Origin: Adineta steineri
Taxonomy: Eukaryota > Rotifera > Eurotatoria > Adinetida > Adinetidae
Assembly (NCBI GenBank): GCA_905250115.1
Contig: CAJNOI010000056.1
Location: 328,099-392,098 of the forward strand
DNA length: 64,000 nucleotides
Reading direction: 5' to 3'
The notes below the pieces were generated by a model, which made no database searches, had not been told where the DNA came from, and worked only from the letters and a program-made list of their open reading frames with translations. Made by a program: the position numbers and the translations under genes. Shown piece after piece: positions 56,677 through 64,000 of this stretch (position 1 is its first letter; every line of letters begins with the position of its first letter).

Positions 56677-58717
56677 TTAAATTTCTTCTTCTAATTCGAA
56701 CCAATTCGTAGCTGTTCGTTGCATAGTTTGTTGTTTATCATTTTTGATTTGTTCTAATGAAGGAATAATGAGATCATCATTGTTTAATTCAGTTGGATTT
56801 GATAATACGGATATTTGACTTTCATTTGATGTATTACTATCATTTTTTGTTAATTCATTATTATTTTTTAAAAATTCTTTATAATAAAAAATAATTGAAA
56901 TAACAATAAGAATTAAACAAATAAAAATTATAAGAAGAATTAGAATTGTCTTGGAGTTTTTCTTCTCATTATTTGATTGAGTTTTATTGTTTGATTTATC
57001 ACTAATTGCAATTACTACTGGATTTTTATTTGATTTCTTTTTACTTCCTGTTGGATTTTTATTGTTTTGTATTGTAATACTATTTGCACCTATGGTTGCA
57101 TTATTCAAAACTCCATTGTTTGAAGAACCAGAGTTAGGTCCTATATAGATATAATTAATCGATGGATCTTTATCATAATAATAAGGAGAAACTTCGTTAA
57201 TGATATCTTCGAGTTCTTTGCGTGAAGGTGCTACTGTATTGTTGACCTTCAATAAAAATGAAATATTTTAGATATTTTATCCAATAAATTTTGTTTAGAA
57301 CTAAAAGTTCACATATTTATATTAAATATAGTGTCTGCGAATAGGATGCATTTTGTGAAATACGATCTAAAAAGAATATTGAAGTGTTAAGAGACAGAAA
57401 TTTGGACCCCCCCCCCTCCTCTCCGTAACAGACATGACCGACGTATGTTCTTTTAACCTCGTCACAAATAAGATCAATAGGCTCTCATGTCGGTGATCAA
57501 CGTAGCATCACAAGCCATGAACAGTGAGTGGCAGAACAAAATAAAACTATGGAACTTCTACTGTTTAGGAACGATAGATACATCAGTAGTTTCTTTTATA
57601 TTAATCGATTTTTTTCTTGAGTTTTGTGACAATTATTAAAATTCTAATCAAATTTCTTTCTAATATGTCTATATCTTTATGCTAGAGGATGAAGTATCGT
57701 GTTTTATATTTCAATCCCGCTAAGGATTGCGCTGACAACTTTCTCCTTAAGATTTTAATTGTTAAGGAGAAAAGAAATCATTCAAACTGATTTTATGACA
57801 TCAAACTGGGCAAATAAATGTTATTATGGCTTTCGTAATTGATTACAATCGAGATTATATAGAAAAACCTCACTACTACATCAGATTTCGTAAATTCAAT
57901 AAGAATTTTTCTATTGAATGAATAAAAATCTTAATTCCATTCATAGATCTTGTTTTCTAAATAGGCTTGATAAAAGAACAGAGATTTGATGGCAAAACTG
58001 TTTTTCAGTTCCTTTGAATTATTTTACGATTAGATTAAATCTGAAAAGAAAAACAAAATTGTATGTCAAGCTAACCTTGTAATAACATGTTGGACTTTGA
58101 AAATCTTTGACAGGGATGTTATCACAAGACTTGCCATGTGTATTCTTGTCGATACCTTGCCAAAAGAAACTACAAACCATTGGACGATTAACAAAATCCA
58201 TGTAAATGTAAATATCGTTTTCCTTAGCCAATTCACTCAAACTTATTTCATCAAGTATAATATCAATTTCTTTTTTGTCCAAAAATTTCATTTTGATGGG
58301 TGATGTTGTTTTAATTTCTGTATGAATAAAGGGCCACTCTACTCCATTCTTGCTTTTATCAAGGGATGATTTTGATCTAACAAAATGTCCAGTAATTCGA
58401 ATTTTTTTATCTCCAATACACTTAAAAATGACTTTTGAAAAATTAATAACTTGTACATTATCAATTGTATGTTGTAGTAATTTATTTTTATTCGAACATT
58501 TTAAATTTGCCTCTAACTCTTCAAATGATGTTACTGAACCAATCGATTGAATTTCATTTTCATTACATTGAATAATTAAATAACTGTTTATGATTAAAAA
58601 ATCTAATCTATCAAACATTTTATTCCAATCATTTGACGAATAAATACATATAGAAGAATTTAAAATGAGAAATAGAAATATATATAACATTAAATTAGAA
58701 GATTTTAACTTAAACAA
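56677..58717 (-). CDS. Type I single-pass membrane protein, unknown family
   Basis: Two exons, 58717-58076 and 57246-56677, join in phase 0 to give 403 aa. An N-terminal signal segment (LMLYIFLFLILNSSICIYS) precedes about 290 extracellular residues with several Cys (IQCNENE, LKCSNKN, FKCIGDK, MVCSFFW, SCDN, TCYYK). A Lys/Asn/Ser-rich stalk, one membrane helix (TILILLIIFICLILIVISII) and a 65-residue cytoplasmic tail ending NWFELEEEI follow. The evenly spaced ectodomain Cys suggest disulphides. Receptor-like build, no family recognised. The 829-nt intron contains copy B of the poly-C dispersed repeat. Confidence 0.68.
57351..57750. repeat. Dispersed poly-C-containing repeat, copy B (in intron)
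   Basis: Begins TTTTGTGAAATACGATCT, has GAAGTGTTAAGAGACAG, a C10 run (57407-57416), CATGACCGACG, and ends CAATCCCGCTAAGGATTGCG, in the same order as copy A at 16543-16855, with diverged middle sequence. Confidence 0.6.
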
Positions 58718-59451
58718 GAATGAAAAAGCGCATTTTACATTTTATTCAAATATAATCTCATTATTCAAGTCTTAAATATAATATTAGACCACACGGATAC
58801 AAACAAATCGATATCATTTTTGCTTTTCTTCAATACATATTCCAAGTATAGGCACACAATATTGCTCTAATATGAAGATTTAATGTCAACAAATAGCATA
58901 TGCATAGGTAGATAGACAATAGTCTCATATTATTTATTTAAGTTTTATCAAATGATAAGAAAAATAAATCCATACTTTTATGTGAAGACGAGTTAACATT
59001 TATTTAAATTATTCATTAAATATATCTCTAAACTTTCCAATTCTTTTTCTTATTTCTATTGAAACTAGTAAACAATACCCATCGTTAATAGGTTTATGAC
59101 GTTTACATATACATATGTTAAAGTGAAAAATAATATTCAATTAAATTTACAATTTGAGTTAATAACGATAAAAATTTCTATGTGACATGTTATTTACTTT
59201 CGTTTCATTGATAGTCTCATTTAAATCTTGAATCGATGTGTGAAAAACAAATGTCACTCGTGACAAAAATAATATTTCATCAGCATTAATTGATATCGAT
59301 AATGATATTTTGTTTTTCTTGTGAGAAAAATTAAATTTGTACATTAGTAATTATCATAAAAATCATTTATTTATTTTTTTGTATTACTCAAATAAATGAT
59401 ATTTAAATATCGAAATAATCTGAAAATATATTAGAAGTTTTTCTTTGTTGT
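58718..59451. other. AT-rich intergenic region
   Basis: No supported gene; a 61-codon frame at 59159-59344 (-) has no domain. Confidence 0.45.
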
Positions 59452-60625
59452 CTATGATTGTAAACGACATATTTCTTTATCAAATTGTCTAATATCATAA
59501 AGTAATGAATGAATTTGATACATATCTTCAGGAACAGTATAATGAAAACTTATTGTTGTTTCACTTAATGCTTCATAACCCTATTGAAGTAATTAAAAGA
59601 AGAAAATAAAAGATAAAATGAAAACTTACAAATAAATTGTGATGAAATGGTCTAAAATAAATCCATTCTCTTTTCGTTTTATTTTTTGGTCCATTAAAAT
59701 GAACACGAAATGTAAGTGGATGAAATCTTTCTCTTCCTTGATCATCAATTGTTTCACCAACAAGTGTTAAATCTTTGATTTCATTAGATAATGCAAGACT
59801 AAAGATTATTTGTAAACAACTTCCAACCATCATATCTTCCATTGTTGAATTACATCGAGCATATAATAAATTATCATTCATATATGAACCAAATAAATCA
59901 AGTCCTTTACGTGTTAACACATATCCACTTCCACCACTTACATAATAATCTTCTCGAAAACGATAACCATATAAAACTGGTTTTGGACGTCGTCTGAAAA
60001 TTATATTTTATATAAAAAAAAGAAATGTTTTTGTTCCTTACTTAATCGTACTAATTAAAAATCTAAGAAGATTTTCTATAATAACATAAGTATCATCATC
60101 TGCTTTAAGATACCAATCATAATTTGGATAATATTTATTTAAAAATAAAAGTATTTCTCGAACTTTATCTGGTAAATGTGAATAAGTTTCATTTGGTAAT
60201 GTTGGAATATATTGAATTGGTAATTGATCATGTTTAATATTAATATTTTCATTTTCATAAATTGTATAAGAACGAGATGAATTTAATCGAGTAATTAATA
60301 CAAATCGACCACAACGATGACCCCATGTTTCATATGCAGCACGAGCTCGATCTTCTAAATTATCTTGATTTGTTAACACAAAACAAAATAAACGAGAACG
60401 ATAATAATCAACTAAACTAACACATTTATTGATTCATCAAAAAAACTTTTTTTCGATTTTTTTTAAAGAAAATCACTTACGCCAACAAGTTTGTTTCTTT
60501 TTAAAAATAATAAATAGAAAAATGAGGAAAATAATTCCGAGTGACAAAATTGATTTAGGAGATCGAATATTTCTTGTATAAAACCTTGTATAGCACAATC
60601 GTTGAATACGTACATAAAATGACAT
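59452..60625 (-). CDS. C1GALT1-like beta-1,3-galactosyltransferase (GT31)
   Basis: Four exons, 60625-60481, 60411-60042, 59993-59630 and 59580-59452, encode 335 aa (human C1GALT1 is 363). A short basic cytoplasmic end precedes a signal anchor (SILSLGIIFLIFLFIIF), as in Golgi type II enzymes. The catalytic domain has RAAYETWGHRCGRFVLIT, YPNYDWYLKADDDTYVI (DDD metal/UDP-sugar site), YVSGGSGYVLTRKGLDLF, NSTMEDMMVGSCL (acidic catalytic region) and a final ISFHYTVPEDMY. These follow T-synthase, which adds galactose to O-linked GalNAc to make core 1 O-glycans. Related fringe-like members cannot be ruled out. The exon 2 acceptor TTTAG at 60412 keeps frame. Confidence 0.85.
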
Positions 60626-61935
60626 GATATTATTCGAAAGAAAAAGAATATATGTATAAAAATAAATATGACGATATGCTTCAATGACTTTTTCTACGCA
60701 CATAATCAAAACGAAAGTCAAAATTTTTCTTTTCAAATATTCTTTTGATATAGTTGTCAGTTTTCATTCTTTTGAAATTGTATAAGTAAAAAACGAAATT
60801 TTATATAAAAGTATTTGTCAATTAAAAGATGAAAATGGAGAATTTTAGTTTTTTTTTTGAAATGATTGAAAATATATTTTTATAAATTAACCCTTTACGG
60901 TCGGGTGTTGCTAAATGCCAACACTGATCTAATAAGTACCGAAGAAACTTCGTTCTAAAACAGTACACGTTGTCGTTCTCTATCATAGAAAAAACAATAG
61001 ATATAAAAGGAGGAATATTTTTATTAGGTAATTTTTGACAGCCGATAGGAAAGGAATGTGTACAAAAGGAGATATTGTTACGCAATGGCTTGTGCAGCCG
61101 ACTGTAAAGGGTTAATTCTATTATTGATTTAACATTAACTTAATGTATTTCTTTTTCTTAAAAGTTATATTTCGAATAATAGATTGATCAATGACTCTAA
61201 AAAGCTATGTATCATATTTTACAAGTCCTTGAAGAGTTAACAGAAACTATTTTTTTATGATAATAATGTTCTAAAAGTTCTAAGGTGAATGAAACGAGAG
61301 GTCATCGTATTTCATACTACTTTTCCTTGACAAATTACAAATGTTTCTTAGAAATTGTTTCACATTTTCACGTCTACAATTTAACATGAAAAGGTTGTAT
61401 GAAACCCGAGGGCCTCTCATTTTATTCAGCATTTTAGAGCTTTTATGACATTATTTCGAAAAAAAAAACAGTTTCCATCAAATCTTGAAAAGTATAATTT
61501 GCATTTTTTTTTAAAAACCTAGATCCTATGAATTTATTTAATAAATTATTTTGAACAAAAAAAAAGGTATGTTGAGCTTTTTTTCGTCATATTATATTTC
61601 TATTGTATTGATAAGTTAGAAAAAAGAAAGTTCGCAATTGAATGAGAGCGACATCTATTAATTAATTTTTTAAATAATTTTACTTTAAAATCTAATAAAA
61701 ATAAAATAAAAATTGAGTAAAGAAATAATTTGAATAGAAAATAAAAATAAAATCATTTTGATGATTAATCTATTATTTGAAATTGAATGAATTGATGATG
61801 ATGATGATGAATATTACTTGTTTAGTTACTTGTTCTGTTCTTGTTGTTATTTGAAGTATGCATATAGAAATGCCAATATTTTAATTTAGTATATATTTAT
61901 CTGATTGTAATATTTCTGAGCATAATAATCAAAAT
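60626..61935. other. Intergenic region containing a TTAA-flanked element
   Basis: Divergent promoter region between the glycosyltransferase (-) and CDC50 (+). Apart from the element at 60891-61111, AT-rich sequence with short poly-T and poly-A runs; nothing else recognised. Confidence 0.5.
60891..61111. mobile_element. piggyBac-type MITE with TTAA target duplication
   Basis: Ends CCCTTTACGGTCGGGTG and CAGCCGACTGTAAAGGG are inverted copies over about 14 bases with two mismatches. TTAA flanks both sides (60887-60890 and 61112-61115), the signature target of piggyBac transposases. At 221 bp it has no transposase gene, so it must be mobilised by an enzyme encoded elsewhere. The frame at 60822-61085 within it is spurious. 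Confidence 0.85.
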
Positions 61936-63965
61936 ATGTCGAGTCAACCAGAAAATGAAGACGACCGTGATCATCAGAAAAGCAAAAAACCAGCTGGTTA
62001 GTTTATATAATTGTTTTTTTTATACTGTTTCGAAATATTTTTTCGTTTCTTTATTAGATACTGCTTTTAAACAACAACGTTTACCAGCATGGCAACCTAT
62101 TATAACTGCTAATACAGCATTACCAGTCTTCCTCATAATTGGTTTAGTATTTATTCCTATTGGTATTGTTCTTGTTGTGACATCTAATCGAGTATGTTTT
62201 GATGATTTATTTGTTTTTTGAAATAAATATGAGTTTATTTTAAAAATAAAGGTAAATGAATTTGATCTTGATTACACTGATACAAATTGTATAAGTACAA
62301 GTGTAGCAAACACAACATGTGCAGATGTTTTAGCAAAAGCAAATTATACGGGTCAGTCATGTACCTGTGTAAAATCTTTTACTTTGGATACAGATTTCAA
62401 TGTTAGTTACAATTTTATTTAAGAAAAAATATTAATTTTGGAATTTCTTTTGTTAGGGTGATGTTTATTTTTATTATGGTTTAGTAAATTATTATCAAAA
62501 TCATCGTCGTTATGTTCGATCACGTGATGATAATCAATTATTAGGAAAAACAGATCGTGTATCTACTGATTGTCAACCATTTCAAAAAGCAACAAATGGA
62601 AGTGATATTGATATAGCACCTTGTGGTGCAATAGCAAATTCAAAATTTAATGGTTTATTATTTCATTTGTTTAATTTGTAAAACTAAAATTTTATTTTAG
62701 ATACATTCTCTTTATCATTCAATAATAATGAAACTGTTAATATTGCAAAGACTGGTATTGCATGGTCAACTGATAAAGATGTTAAATTTCGAAATCCTAC
62801 GAATGCTGCTACATGTAAATAGATTTAAATATTTATGTTTCAAAATAAAATTCTTTTCTTTGTTTTTAAACAAAATAGATTTTCCTGCCCAACCACATCC
62901 ACCAAATTGGAATGGAACAGCATGGGATTTAGATCCAACTAGTGCTGATAATGATGGTTATCAAAATGAAGATTTTATCGTTTGGATGCGTACAGCTGCA
63001 ATGCCAACATTTAGAAAATTATATCGAAAAGTAATTACAAGTAGTACAGGATCATTTCAAAATGGTTTACCAAAAGGAACATATTATTTAACAGTTACTT
63101 ATAGTAAAAACTTATTTTGATTTAATTTAATTAGAACGAAAAATATTTCTTTCTTTCTTTAAAGATTATCCTGTATCAAGTTTTGCTGGACGAAAACAAT
63201 TTATTATAAGTACAACATCATGGATGGGAGGAAAAAATCCATTTCTTGGTTGGGCTTATATTGCTGTTGGAATTATTTGTATGATCACATTTGTTATCTT
63301 CTTTATTCTTCACAAAACATGGAAAACGTAAGATTTTATATCAATATTAATTAATATAGTTAGCTAATCATCTCATTGTCATACTCCTGTTATTTGTATT
63401 ATCTTTATACATTTTTAGAGATATGATTATGACTTGTCAAATAGAAGATATTTACTCTTGAGATATCATTCAAATGATATTGTAATCATTATTTTAGTAT
63501 TTCTTTCTGTTTATATAAATATATTGAATCGCGATAAAACAATGTTGTCTTAGCGAATTCTACATAAGAATAAATGTGTACAGAGACTTTTCTATTGTTA
63601 AAAATATAATATTATTATATAGACTGATTCATTTCTAACTTTTCCAATGAAGATCAGTAATTTTCTAATTAATGAGGAAGAAAAATCTTTCTAGTTTAAT
63701 ATTCTTAATTCGATAATATCATTGTAGAAAATATTTGTTCTTTGATCTTATGTTTATTTAATTAAGTGAAAATCTCGCATCATATCAAATGCGTCGAATG
63801 TAAAATGCTTACATGCAAGCAACTAATTAATTTTCATTCCGTTTATAATCTATTCTCGTTAGTCTTTATTTGCTCATGCTCTGCTCTCTTTTTGAATTAT
63901 TTCTTCTCTATTTAATAAAATAAATTTTATTCTTTTTTTTTAGGCAAAATCGTCCTCCAATGTAA
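61936..63965 (+). CDS. CDC50/TMEM30-family flippase beta subunit
   Basis: Exons 61936-61996, 62058-62191, 62252-62401, 62457-62652, 62701-62814, 62879-63103 and 63165-63327, then a last exon at 63944-63965 (354 aa, ending TQNRPPM) or alternatively 63419-63461 (361 aa). Family blocks: [20 protein letters not shown] before TM1, [84 protein letters not shown] and [20 protein letters not shown] (TM2). CDC50 proteins are obligate partners of P4-ATPase phospholipid flippases. They are needed for ER exit and for flipping phosphatidylserine and phosphatidylethanolamine to the cytosolic leaflet. Ectodomain Cys pairs and N-glycosylation sites (NTTC, NYTG, NGSD) are present. Confidence 0.9.
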
Positions 63966-64000
63966 AATAATCAAAAAAATGCACAAAACAATTCTTTTTT

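Noticed and set aside
60822-61085. 87-codon frame on the minus strand
   Set aside because: Inside the TTAA-flanked element and its edge; no transposase similarity.

Overview
The window is very AT-rich animal nuclear DNA. Genes are compact, with short (about 45-80 nt) GT-AG introns, and the code is standard. Several signs point to a bdelloid rotifer, most like an AT-rich Rotaria-type genome. These are an arginine ADP-ribosyltransferase with kinesin-light-chain-type TPR repeats, many degenerate (GGGTGT)n tracts resembling the bdelloid TGTGGG telomere repeat, and intron-poor enzymes of microbial type among ordinary metazoan genes. The species call is inference. No operons, CRISPR arrays or bacterial-type signals are seen. 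There is one assembly gap (100 N at 52237-52336).

Layout. 0-10 kb: 5' part of an M48 metallopeptidase (-), a claudin-like four-TM protein (+), an FKBP52-like immunophilin (-), an acyltransferase-3 membrane enzyme (-) head-to-head with an NCOA5-like RNA-binding coactivator (+). 10-15 kb: two tandem paralogs (-) of an uncharacterised family, duplicated with flanks that carry telomere-like tracts. 15-22 kb: a class A peptide GPCR of galanin/kisspeptin type (-) and a secreted EGF plus chitin-binding protein whose seven introns are all phase 1 (-). 23-28 kb: a U3 snoRNA gene (+), the bc1 core protein 2 UQCRC2 (-), a ZNF451-type PIN-like protein (-), an elongator tRNA-Met and a small putative protein. 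29-36 kb: the ADP-ribosyltransferase/TPR gene (+), with a displaced 5' remnant ending exactly at a telomere-like inverted repeat, then a CHK/APH-like kinase (+). 36-39.4 kb: gene-free repeat territory with a minisatellite, telomere-like inverted pairs, a GC-rich inverted-repeat element and three tRNA-Met copies in a 337-bp tandem array. 39-51 kb: an EF-hand protein (-), a formamidase (+), a single-TM protein (-), a proline-iminopeptidase-like hydrolase (-), a second identical U3 gene (-), a TTK/MPS1-like kinase (-) and a secreted Cys-rich protein (-). 53-64 kb: a calpain-15-type protease (-), a type I membrane protein (-), a C1GALT1-like glycosyltransferase (-), a 221-bp TTAA-flanked element and a CDC50/TMEM30 flippase subunit with two possible last exons (+).

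Most genes are unrelated housekeeping or cell-surface genes rather than one pathway. The most unusual material is structural. At least nine short elements pair a G-rich telomere-like strand with its C-rich complement and lie between genes or at a gene breakpoint. There are also two internally deleted transposons with clear terminal repeats, a dispersed poly-C-containing repeat in two introns, and amplified RNA genes (two U3, four tRNA-Met).

Exon boundaries were worked out by hand from splice consensus and reading-frame continuity. All family names rest on motif recognition, not on searches.
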